From the NCBI RefSeq assembly GCF_050948215.1, contig NW_027488695.1, positions 514,001 to 578,000 of the forward strand: a stretch of 64,000 nucleotides of DNA, in the 5' to 3' direction. Source of the stretch: Halictus rubicundus (Eukaryota > Arthropoda > Insecta > Hymenoptera > Halictidae). Within the stretch, counting starts at the first letter, position 1; every line of letters begins with the position of its first letter. Below, one piece after another: positions 1-8,918 of this stretch. The position numbers were made by a program, and so were the translations under genes. Under the pieces are notes generated by a model, which worked only from the letters and a program-made list of their open reading frames with translations, was not told the origin of the DNA and ran no database searches.

Positions 1-375
1 AAAATTTGTATTCTTTATTATGGCACACATTGCACACAAAACCTTCAACCTTTTTGTGCCTTTCGCAAACAAAATTATCACAAAACTTGCAGATAATGCG
101 CGATTTTTTGTCTTCTTCTCGAGAACACAAGTAGCATCTTCCTCGCTTTTTTAGGCTTGTTTCTTGTTGGTGATTAGATGGTGTAGATTGCTAAGTGCAT
201 CTTTCACATATTTTGGCATATTCTGAATTTTAGCACGGCTTTCCATATTTTTCTGTGCGGGCTGCTGTCCCAGCTTTCCCGGGTGACAGAAACCGGGCAC
301 GCGTCGCTGGGACACTCTAGGCTGGAGACCCTTCGAATACCCAAAATTTATGGCGTCCACTTGCGCTATTGACAC
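1..375 (-). pseudogene. piggyBac-like transposase, C-terminal remnant
   Basis: Reading leftward, the stretch at about 1-150 encodes a cysteine-rich domain with the pattern CYLC, then CKFC, then CERH, then CNVC. This is the zinc-binding tail found at the C terminus of piggyBac-type transposases, where it helps bind the element ends. It lies in a different frame from the 74-residue reading frame at 151-375, which ends in a stop just before it, so at least one frameshift separates the two. The DDE catalytic core is absent, and the window edge cuts the last residues. A piggyBac-type MITE lies at 1120-1368, which fits this family being present. Identification rests on the cysteine pattern only; I am fairly sure of the family and sure that it is broken. 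Confidence 0.6.
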
Positions 376-832
376 ATCTGTCCGCTAAGTGGCCAAAAAC
401 GTTGAAGACGTTTTCTCACAAATAGCGTCTTATGCTGTGCAAACCATAAATCTTTCTTGGTGCTGGTGCGCTGAAGATTTCTCTTCCGGCGCCCAGCTAG
501 CCGCTACAATACTAAATACTAGGCACATGAATGCATACGTGGGGTCCATTGAGGACCCTACTTACCTAATTTCTTGCTAACTTTGATTGCAGCAACAATT
601 TATTTCTGTAAACACATAACGCATTTTTTATAATTTCCGCCCCATGTACTAGTAATTTATGAATCGACGCTGGCATGTAATACCATTCATAATTTTGTAC
701 ATTGCCACTAAAAGATCAAATAGACTGATAGACATTTAAGAAATAGTACATAAGTATTAAATATTGATATGCGATAGTCGATTTTTTAAGGAAATGTCAC
801 ACGATTTTCCAATCTGAACCACTGTGTGTCGT
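376..832. other. No gene seen; hairpin at 542-558
   Basis: No convincing coding sequence. GGGTCC and GGACCC form a 6-bp stem around a 5-base loop at 542-558. Hairpins of this kind occur inside the ends of some piggyBac-type elements, so the stretch may be the rest of the decayed element at 1-375. The remainder is AT-rich without visible structure. Confidence 0.35.
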
Positions 833-1000
833 TACCGTAACAGCTGACGGACATCGGCGGGCTCTGCTGAGTACGTCGACCTTGCGCGGGTGAGTGTGTG
901 CGTGCGTGCCTGTGTGAGCGGCAAAGATGTTGGATGTTCTTTCAAAATATTTTTCTTCACGTCATGTGGTCAAGTAATTGCTCTAATTTGTTGTTATCAG
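833..1000 (+). repeat. Dispersed repeat, copy 1
   Basis: This stretch matches 21766-21945 in the same orientation: CAGCTGACGGAC, then GTACGTCGA, then a run rich in GTGTG, then GCGGCAAAGATG, then CACGTCATG. Part of it also appears inverted at 20795-20880. No coding potential is evident. It is a short dispersed repeat of unknown class; the copies near 21 kb sit inside a Tc1/mariner-ended structure. From 1001 to 1119 I see nothing definite. Confidence 0.5.
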
Positions 1001-1119
1001 CCAGGGCTGCGAGCAACGCGGGACGCCGGCGAGGGGGTTATTACCCCCGGAATATGGTTTCACTTTGTTTTCAATGTTGCAATCTTTGTTAATTATTAGA
1101 TTAGAATATTAGGCAATAA

Positions 1120-1368
1120 TTAACCCTTTGCACTTGGCGCTATTTTCATTCTAAAACTAAATTTTTCTTCCGTCTTAGAATATTTTCATTTTATTCATAC
1201 GAAACTGATCCGATTTCCACATATAATATTGAAATGTTTAGTAATCTATGAAATACAAATTTTGCAATAGAACAAATATTTTGTAATATTTTTTGTAATT
1301 TCTTTGAAATAATGTCACAACAATCTCCAGTGGTGCTTCAGAGTAACCACTCGAGTGCTAAGGGTTAA
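1120..1368 (+). mobile_element. piggyBac-type MITE, copy 1 (249 bp with TTAA sites)
   Basis: TTAA at 1120-1123 is followed by CCCTTTGCACTTGG. The other end reads CGAGTGCTAAGGG and then TTAA at 1365-1368. TTAA duplication and CCC-starting inverted ends are the hallmark of piggyBac elements. The interior is AT-rich and non-coding. A second copy of exactly the same length lies at 19745-19993 in the opposite orientation. The right TTAA directly abuts the outer end of the 18-kb inverted structure. Confidence 0.8.
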
Positions 1369-2130
1369 GTTTCTGCAATTATTTTAAACAAAGGAGGTGT
1401 TTCTCTACAGTTTCCCTCTTACAGACCTGTTTTTAAAAATGATAAGGCGAAATTAAAATTATTTCAATTGGACGCTGCATCGTAAAACAGTTATTATTCA
1501 TTGCTCAATGGACATCATGAGAAAGTGGAGGAGACGTTCCATTAGGGAATAATGAAGGAGACAGACGGAAATGAAGACGGAAGAAATGACTCGTTGTGAA
1601 GAGGACGTGTCGTCACAGAAGGCGAGGGTGTGATCTCTGTACCAACGCATCGAACTCCTTTCATTTGTGGAAGATACGGTCCCAGGTATTCGGGGGAGGA
1701 AGTGGTATCCTCGCGGGGATACGTCCCCAGGAGGGTACCCCCTTTCCCGACCGGTCCACAAAAAGCGATGCACCGGCTCCCACATTACTGCAGATTGATT
1801 TTTGCGGTAATTGGAGGTGCATCCTGAAAGAAGTTTCGGTGGTTGTTTGGAGGGGAAAACACCCGTGAAGACGGCAAGAAAGAAGTGCGCAAATCGTCTT
1901 CAAGAAAGAAGTAAAGTATCGAAGCCCCAAAACGAAGAGTCAAGAAGAAGACGCGAGAGCAACAGTATTCGAGAAGTACCGACCGCATGAGAAGTATTGT
2001 GACACTTGGAAGTTCGCAAGATTATGATGAACAACTGAATTGCGATGCAGCGTTCACTTGAAATAATTGTAATTTCGCCATTTTTAAAGTGTTACCATTT
2101 TTAAAAACGCATCTGTAAAGGGGGGCCGTA
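1369..2130. repeat. Left terminal zone with internal inverted repeats
   Basis: Within this zone, 1414-1500 (ending around the CGCTGCATCG motif region) is repeated inverted at about 2035-2125. Shared blocks include TTTTTAAAAATG, the AATTTCGCC region and CGATGCAGCG. The element therefore has subterminal inverted repeats of about 90 bp flanking a 530-bp GC-richer core. These are probable transposase-binding ends. The zone also lies just upstream of the transposase start at 2169 and so should hold its promoter, though I see no clear TATA box. The short open frames here are not supported. Confidence 0.6.
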
Positions 2131-2168
2131 TCCACCTAAAGCAATTTTTTTTGTAATCTGTATGTAGA

Positions 2169-4853
2169 ATGAAGCAGATAGCGAATCTTGCCGTGGAGGA
2201 TACGTCAAGCCGTCTCCTGTATGAAGAGGCAGGGTCAGCAGAAAATGTGCACCTCGTCGAAGAAAACAAAACAACGGTCGAGCCATCCACGATGGAAAGT
2301 ATAACGCCGTCGTCAAGTGGACAAGAGAAAGAAATATTACGGACAACCTCTTCTGACGCCGAGCATAGTCAAGAAATGACAAAAAAAATAGTCAAACGTA
2401 AAAAAACCATCAAAGACATTCTGAAGGAAGAAGCGGAGGTGCAGGCCCACCAGCTCGTCGTGGAAAGAGAAACGACGGTCGACCCACAGGAAGAATTGTG
2501 TCTTCCGGACGGATCTCTCAGCATTGTGGATATTCCTCATATTTTTCAAGAAATGAAACGCATAAGCAAACATTCCGAAATATTAGATTGTTCGATGGAA
2601 GATTTGAACATAATACGTATGAAGAGAACGGGGTTGGAGACCACCCTGACCGTGAAATGCATGATGTGCGATTATAGAGCCGATATCCACAGTCAACCTG
2701 ATGATCCTCAGGTCATGGATATCAATCGGAATGCAGTGGCAGGAACCATTCTCAACGGAGGCGGCTACGCACAAATGGAACAATTCCTCACTGCCATTAA
2801 TGTCCCCGGTATGTCAACGAAGAGATACAGCAAATGCCATGACGACATCGTGGAGAAATTAATCCGTACTGCGGAAGCGGAAATGGTAGCAGCGGCTGAA
2901 GAGGAGAAAAGACTAGCCGTTGGAAGAGGCGACGTGTTAGCATGTGGAATTCCACACATTCCCGTCGTGGCTGACGGAAGTTGGATGAAGCGGTCCTACC
3001 GCACAGGAAAGTACAATTCAATCTCTGGTGTCGGCGTGATAATAGGCTATCACACGAGGAAAGTTCTATTCATTGGAGTACGAAACAAAACGTGCTCCAT
3101 TTGTTTTAACGCGGCAAAAAAGAAAGAAGAGCCGCGGCAACACGCATGCTTCAAAAACTGGGGCAGAAACCAGCCGTCCACCAGAATGGAGAGTGACGCC
3201 ATCGCAGAAGGTTTCAATACCAGCGTGGAAAAACGTGGATTGATTTATTCGACATTAATTGCTGACGGCGACAGCAGTGTCTACAAGAAAATTCTCGACT
3301 GTGATCCATATAAAACATGGATGATCCGCGTGAAGAAAATTGAATGCACAAATCATTTGTTGCGCAACTTTTGCAACAAAATGAAAGATGTTGCGAAAAA
3401 GGCTCCGCCCGGTCACTACAGGCAAGCCGTAGAAAATAATATTCGGCGGATGCGCTCGGGGATAATGAAAGCTGCGGAGTATAGATTCGAAGAGAATCTG
3501 CCGATGGGACAAAAAATAAAAAATTTATGCGACGATATAATGAATATGCCCAGCCACGTGTTTGGAGAGCACAAACACTGCAGTAGAATAGGATACTTCT
3601 GCGATGGAACCAGGAAGAAGGATGAGCAGAATATTGTTCCGGAATTGTTGAACCTTGGAGTTTACCAGAACATCCAAGATATCATCCGGTCACTGTCAGC
3701 GCACGGAGAAAGCATCCTCTATCGAAGCAACAACAACGCAGTGGAGAGTTTCAATAATATTGTTGCAAAATATATTGCTGGAAAAAGATTGAATTTCGGC
3801 CAAAGAGGATCTTACGCTGCAAGATGTGCTGCTGCTGTGATCCAGTACAATACGCAAGAAGTATTATCTCGTCTACAACGGTCCATGGAAAAGAAGCCGC
3901 CTCTACTTTTAACACAGATGGAAGAACGGCACAAAAAGAAACGACAACTCGAGCAACAAGCTCAACAAAACAGCACGACGAGAAACACAAGGAAGCAGTT
4001 CGGCGCAACACAAGATTCCGATTACGGACCAAATGCCCACAAGGCAGATATGGACGAATGCATGTTCAATCTGCAAAAGGAAAAGCATATGGAAATGCTA
4101 AGCGATTGGCAGAAAGATAGAGAGACGATTGAACAAGAAACTATTGGACAGGCTAAGAACAGAAAGTGGATGGCGTACAGATCTAAACTTTTGACAGCGT
4201 CCAACTTCCGCGCCGTGTGCCAAAGAAGGAAGACAACGCTATGTTCGAAATTAGTGCGGACATTGCTATATCCACGCCTGCTAGACGTTTCTGCTGTAGC
4301 GTATGGAAAGCAGAATGAAGAAACAGCTCGCGAAGAATTGTCCAGAAAGGAAAATATCGAAATTAGACCATGTGGTCTTTTCATCGATGCATCGATTCCC
4401 TATTTGGGAGCATCGCCGGATGGTGTAATCGATGACGACGGCATTGTGGAGATAAAGTGCCCACAAACTGCCGAAAATGTTACACCAGAAGAGGCAATAT
4501 CAACAATAGAAGCAGTAAGTAAAATATTTACAGACAGTACTGGCAGCGTTATGAATAAAAGCCACGCGTACTTCTACCAAGTACAAGGGCAATTACATAT
4601 CACTGCCAGAAAGTACTGCCTCTTCTGTATATGGACGAGGAAAGGTATGAAGTCCATTAAAGTTGACAGAGATGACGAATTTTGGCAACATAAAATGGAG
4701 CCAAAATTGACGCGCTTTTATATAGATTGTATGTTGCCCGAAATAGTTGACAGTAGATATACGAGAGGCATGTCCATTCGGGAGCCCCAATATATTATCG
4801 AAGCAATACAAAATTCACAAAGAAAAAGAAAAGTTGCAACTGTTCGACGTTGA
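2169..4853 (+). CDS. Mutator-like transposase fused to YqaJ nuclease, intact
   Basis: An open frame of 894 residues. Residues 1-120 are acidic and low in complexity. The middle looks like the Mutator-like transposase domain seen in arthropods. Candidate catalytic residues are D269 in VVADGSWMKRSY, D366 in LIADGDSS and E526 in NNAVESFNN, with a Cys/His cluster (CSICF and HACF) between. The C-terminal part, about residues 690-840, is a YqaJ-type nuclease of the PD-(D/E)XK kind: GASPDGVID with D751, then VEIKCP with E761 and K763, then QVQGQL near 804. In phages this fold pairs with recombinases; here it is fused to a transposase, so it probably helps cut or process element ends. The start was chosen as the first ATG of the frame, after the stop-rich leader. 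A second copy, frameshifted, lies inverted at 15741-18634. No intron is needed. I am confident of both domains; the acidic residues are assigned by motif only. Confidence 0.85.
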   Translation: MKQIANLAVEDTSSRLLYEEAGSAENVHLVEENKTTVEPSTMESITPSSSGQEKEILRTTSSDAEHSQEMTKKIVKRKKTIKDILKEEAEVQAHQLVVERETTVDPQEELCLPDGSLSIVDIPHIFQEMKRISKHSEILDCSMEDLNIIRMKRTGLETTLTVKCMMCDYRADIHSQPDDPQVMDINRNAVAGTILNGGGYAQMEQFLTAINVPGMSTKRYSKCHDDIVEKLIRTAEAEMVAAAEEEKRLAVGRGDVLACGIPHIPVVADGSWMKRSYRTGKYNSISGVGVIIGYHTRKVLFIGVRNKTCSICFNAAKKKEEPRQHACFKNWGRNQPSTRMESDAIAEGFNTSVEKRGLIYSTLIADGDSSVYKKILDCDPYKTWMIRVKKIECTNHLLRNFCNKMKDVAKKAPPGHYRQAVENNIRRMRSGIMKAAEYRFEENLPMGQKIKNLCDDIMNMPSHVFGEHKHCSRIGYFCDGTRKKDEQNIVPELLNLGVYQNIQDIIRSLSAHGESILYRSNNNAVESFNNIVAKYIAGKRLNFGQRGSYAARCAAAVIQYNTQEVLSRLQRSMEKKPPLLLTQMEERHKKKRQLEQQAQQNSTTRNTRKQFGATQDSDYGPNAHKADMDECMFNLQKEKHMEMLSDWQKDRETIEQETIGQAKNRKWMAYRSKLLTASNFRAVCQRRKTTLCSKLVRTLLYPRLLDVSAVAYGKQNEETAREELSRKENIEIRPCGLFIDASIPYLGASPDGVIDDDGIVEIKCPQTAENVTPEEAISTIEAVSKIFTDSTGSVMNKSHAYFYQVQGQLHITARKYCLFCIWTRKGMKSIKVDRDDEFWQHKMEPKLTRFYIDCMLPEIVDSRYTRGMSIREPQYIIEAIQNSQRKRKVATVRR

Positions 4854-5440
4854 TAAGAAATAAGTAATAAGTAATAAGTAATAAGAAATTTTAAAGTTAT
4901 CACAATTACAGATCAAGGATCGTATATGATTCAAAACCTGTTCAACGTCGAATTGCACACATGCAAAAAAGTGTGCAGTATCGCTGATTCCCTCAGCGAA
5001 TGAAAATAATATTCAAACATTATACAGTTGCAACTATTCGACGTCGAATTGCACATACTAGTGCAGTACCACTGACTCGATCAGCTGGTAATATGAAATT
5101 ATAAAGTTATTACAACTACAGCCCAAGGATCGTATGTGATCCAAAAGCTGTTCGACGTCGAACTGCACACATGCAAATAAGTGTGCAGAATCGCTGATTC
5201 CATCAGCGAATGAAAATAATATTCAAACATTATACAGTTGCAACTATTCGACGTCGAATTGCACATACTAGTGCAGTACCACTGACTCGATCAGCTGGTA
5301 ATATGAAATTATAAAGTTATTACAACTACAGCCCAAGGATCGTATGTGATCCAAAAGCTGTTCGACGTCGAACTGCACACATGCAAATAAGTGTGCAGAA
5401 TCGCTGATTCATTTCAGCGACATTTTTCATTTGTCAGATT
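4854..5440 (+). repeat. Hairpin satellite, left arm (210-bp period)
   Basis: A short AAGTAAT microsatellite at 4857-4885 is followed by about 2.5 units of a 210-bp tandem repeat. Each unit is a train of small palindromes: GGATC/GATCC around six bases, the perfect palindrome TTCGACGTCGAA, TGCACAC/GTGTGCA, CGCTGA/TCAGCG, then TTCGACGTCGAA again, TGCAC/GTGCA and CTGA/TCAG pairs. TTCGACGTCGAA recurs at about 5038, 5149, 5248 and 5359. The array directly follows the transposase stop and reappears inverted behind the other transposase copy. It could be a binding or recombination array, or a transcript-folding 3' region. Confidence 0.7.
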
Positions 5441-5454
5441 ACAGATTCCCGCAT

Positions 5455-6171
5455 GGTAACAATGGCCGACAGCTCTCCGCCTCACCCAGATTCCGAGGCG
5501 ACAATGGATGCAGCATCAGCTGCTAATATAAGTAGACAAGTGCAATTTTACTTTTCACACTGTCGCGTGGATTTCAACATTTTTCTCTTTTTGTATATTT
5601 GATTTCTGTTTCAGTTGCAGCCACGAATCATCTGGGCTGCTTCGTCGTCGAGACGATGAAGGAGGACCACACTGGCCGACAGCTCTCCGCCTCACCCAGA
5701 TTCCGAGGCGACAATGGATGCAGCATCAGCTGCTAATATAAGTAGACAAGTGCAATTTTACTTTTCACACTGTCGCGTGGATTTCAACATTTTTCTCTTT
5801 TTGTATATTTGATTTCTGTTTCAGTTGCAGCCACGAATCATCTGGGCTGCTTCGTCGTCGAGACGATGAAGGAGGACCACACTGGCCGACAGCTCTCCGC
5901 CTCACCCAGATTCCGAGGCGACAATGGATGCAGCATCAGCTGCTAATATAAGTAGACAAGTGCAATTTTACTTTTCACACTGTCGCGTGGATTTCAACAT
6001 TTTTCTCTTTTTGTATATTTGATTTCTGTTTCAGTTGCAGCCACGAATCATCTGAGCTGCTTCGTCGTCGAGACGATGAAGGAGGACCACACTGGCCGAC
6101 TGCTCTCCGCCTCACCCAGATTCCGAGGCGATAGTGGAAAGCAAGAGAAAGTATTCGACGAGCCACTATTG
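5455..6171 (+). repeat. Triplicated exon-like 210-bp tandem repeat
   Basis: A 210-bp unit is repeated with acceptor-like TTTCTGTTTCAG ending at 5614, 5824 and 6034. Each copy then begins TTGCAGCCACGAATCATCTG. The first unit is missing its left half. The first two full units end in the AT-rich spacer with a weak donor AAGTAGAC. Only the last copy ends in a strong donor, GTGAGT, at 6172. This looks like an exon with its upstream intron duplicated in tandem. The same arrangement, with two to three units, is in the right arm at 14800-15340. Confidence 0.65.
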
Positions 6172-6298
6172 GTGAGTTACCGAAGCCACATATGTTTGTA
6201 CAAAATAACAAAATATTTGTTAGATTGCTTCTTTTTAATTTACATTTTACATGTTTCAGAACAAGCTGAGGCGGAGTATCAAAAGGAACTCCCACTGA
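6035..6298 (+). CDS. Small spliced gene, left arm (last exons)
   Basis: The exon at 6035-6171 follows TTTCTGTTTCAG and reads AATNHLSCFVVETMKEDHTG onward, ending FDEPLL at the donor GTGAGTTACC. An 88-base intron (6172-6259) ends in TACATGTTTCAG. The last exon reads NKLRRSIKRNSH and stops at 6296-6298. Beyond the stop the frame continues with RGGH, matching the RGG-box exon of the homologous gene at 37073-37237, so the stop may be a truncation. Without splicing the frame is also open to 6327, ending KRRPWQPHH, so I cannot say which product is made. The start exon is not identified. The function is unknown; the tail is basic and could bind nucleic acid. Confidence 0.4.
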
Positions 6299-6330
6299 AG
6301 AGGCGGCCATGGCAGCCGCATCATTAATTT

Positions 6331-6650
6331 TACAATTTATTAATTATTTAAAAATTGTAATTTATTTATATTATTTTTTATATATTTTATAATATATATA
6401 TATTTTTTCGTCTATTTATATTTATATTGTATTATATTCACGTTTATATGTTTATTCTTTTTGTTAATGTACGATTGTTTGTATTTTTCTTTTTTCGAAT
6501 AAAAAAAATTATCTTTATTCGTCGGATAAATTCTCGTCGAATAAAGATACTTTCTTTATTCGAACATTCCAATGAAGAATAAAAATTTTTTTATCTTTTA
6601 TTAGTTAATCGAAATTTTTATGTAGATAAATATTTTGCCCAACTCTGCCA
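6331..6650 (+). repeat. AT-rich zone ending in hAT-like terminus, left arm
   Basis: An AT-rich stretch with repeated TTATTCG blocks ends with GATAAATATTTTGCCCAACTC then TG at about 6650. Its reverse complement, CAGAGTTGGGCAAAATATTT, is a typical hAT-like end, and the same end bounds the element at 28881-33290. No coding sequence. It appears inverted at 14365-14690. Confidence 0.6.
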
Positions 6651-6659
6651 TTTTGCATT

Positions 6660-8840
6660 ATCCCGAAATAACATACGGATTCCGAACCCTTGAGATTCTC
6701 GTAGATACACGTACACGCCGACCTAGCGGTGTGTGACTGTGTCGAGGCAACGTGTTTACGTTGTCGGCCACACGACATCCCGAACCCTTGCTAGCTTCAT
6801 CGGTACACGTACAGGCCGACTTGGCGGTGTGTCAGAGTGCCGCGACACGGCTGTTCGAACGAAGCTACGGCAGCGCCGTCTTTTACGATGTCGGCCACGC
6901 GTGCCCAGATCGCCTCTCTGACAGGCGTCATGCGACCGAATAATGGAAAATGTTGCTCGAAAACGCAAAAGTAGGACCTGCCGGTGGTCAAGCGATCTAG
7001 ATTTATCCTTCGTCTACCGCTTTTGACCAATGACATGCCCCACCTTTGTATCATAGAGTCAGGAATCGCGGCCTCCCGAACCCTTGCTAGTCTCATCGGT
7101 ACACGTACAGGCCGACTTGGCGGTGTGTGAGAGTGCCGCGACACGGCTGTTCGAACGAAGCTACGGCAGCGCCGTCGTTTACGATGTCGGCCACGCGTGC
7201 CCAGATCGCCTCTCTGACAGGCGTCATGCGACCGAATAATGGAAAATGTTGCTCGAAAACGCAAAAGTAGGACCTGCCGGTGGTCAAGCGATCTAGATTT
7301 ATCCTTCGTCTACCGCTTTTGACCAATGACATGCCCCACCTTTGTATCATAGAGTCAGGAATCGCGGCCTCCCGAACCCTTGCTAGTCTCATCGGTACAC
7401 GTACAGGCCGACTTGGCGGTGTGTGAGAGTGCCGCGACACGGCTATTCGAACGAAGCTACGGCAGCGCCGTCGTTTACGATGTCGGCCACGCGTGCCCAG
7501 ATCGCCTCTCTGACAGGCGTCATGCGACCGAATAATGGAAAATGTTGCTCGAAAACGCAAAAGTAGGACCTGCCGGTGGTCAAGCGATCTAGATTTATCC
7601 TTCGTCTACCGCTTTTGACCAATGACATGCCCCACCTTTGTATCATAGAGTCAGGAATCGCGGCCTCCCGAACCCTTGCTAGTCTCATCGGTACACGTAC
7701 AGGCCGACTTGGCGGTGTGTGAGAGTGCCGCGACACGGCTGTTCGAACGAAGCTACGGCAGCGCCGTCGTTTACGATGTCGGCCACGCGTGCCCAGATCG
7801 CCTCTCTGACAGGCGTCATGCGACCGAATAATGGAAAATGTTGCTCGAAAACGCAAAAGTAGGACCTGCCGGTGGTCAAGCGATCTAGATTTATCCTTCG
7901 TCTACCGCTTTTGACCAATGACATGCCCCACCTTTGTATCATAGAGTCAGGAATCGCGGCCTCCCGAACCCTTGCTAGTCTCATCGGTACACGTACAGGC
8001 CGACTTGGCGGTGTGTGAGAGTGCCGCGACACGGCTATTCGAACGAAGCTACGGCAGCGCCGTCGTTTACGATGTCGGCCACGCGTGCCCAGATCGCCTC
8101 TCTGACAGGCGTCATGCGACCGAATAATGGAAAATGTTGCTCGAAAACGCAAAAGTAGGACCTGCCGGTGGTCAAGCGATCTAGATTTATCCTTCGTCTA
8201 CCGCTTTTGACCAATGACATGCCCCACCTTTGTATCATAGAGTCAGGAATCGCGGCCTCCCGAACCCTTGCTAGTCTCATCGGTACACGTACAGGCCGAC
8301 TTGGCGGTGTGTGAGAGTGCCGCGACACGGCTATTCGAACGAAGCTACGGCAGCGCCGTCGTTTACGATGTCGGCCACGCGTGCCCAGATCGCCTCTCTG
8401 ACAGGCGTCATGCGACCGAATAATGGAAAATGTTGCTCGAAAACGCAAAAGTAGGACCTGCCGGTGGTCAAGCGATCTAGATTTATCCTTCGTCTACCGC
8501 TTTTGACCAATGACATGCCCCACCTTTGTATCATAGAGTCAGGAATCGCGGCCTCCCGAACCCTTGCTATTCTCATCGGTACACGTACACGCCGACCTGG
8601 TGGTGTGTGAGTGTGCCGCGACGTGGCTGTTCGAACGAAGCTACGGCAGCGCCGTCGTTTACGATGTCGACCACGCATGCTCAGATCGCCTCTATTGTCA
8701 GAGATCATGCGATCGAATCAGAGAGGATACTCGGAAAATGCCACTCGACACGGAATGTGGAAAGTGCACCCAGCTCCCCATACTGGACGAAAATGTTACT
8801 ATTTAGCTTCTTCTAGTGGCCGTTATAGCGGTACTATCGA
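6660..8840 (+). repeat. 296-bp minisatellite, left arm
   Basis: Six full units of exactly 296 bp: the anchor TGCTA falls at 6789, 7085, 7381, 7677, 7973, 8269 and 8565. Degenerate partial units lie at both ends. Units are nearly identical. A G/A variant in CGGCTRTTCGAACG partly alternates between them, which suggests duplication of two-unit blocks. The long minus-strand frames across it are by-products of the repeat: 296 is not a multiple of three, so the frame changes with every unit. I do not consider it coding. Related units of about 244 and 297 bp fill the right arm and 37325-37800. Confidence 0.85.
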
Positions 8841-8841
8841 T

Positions 8842-8874
8842 TGTTCAAGGCCACCTGGGAAAACTGGCCCTTAA
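8842..8874 (+). other. Inner end of left arm (TTAA-terminated)
   Basis: The arm closes with TTCAAGGCCACC, then GGGAAAACTGGCCC, then TTAA at 8871-8874. The same block closes the right arm in inverse orientation (12865-12893) and the separate copy at 37895-37927. Three copies sharing one end point mark a real terminus of this repeat family. TTAA at the end recalls TTAA-targeting transposons. Confidence 0.55.
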
Positions 8875-8918
8875 GTCGCCACGTGTCACGTGCTAAATTG
8901 AAAAAAAAAAAACTAAAA

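Noticed and set aside
4854..5440. CRISPR-like array
   Set aside because: The units are continuous 210-bp tandem repeats without unique spacers, in an animal genome.
6756..8448. Series of minus-strand frames of 137-155 residues, very similar to each other
   Set aside because: They are the 296-bp satellite read through; the frame shifts at every unit, and the sequence has no domain signature.
8841..8918. Upstream ATG of the central Copia frame
   Set aside because: These 26 codons read through the end of the repeat arm and an A-rich leader; the Gag-like start is at 8919.
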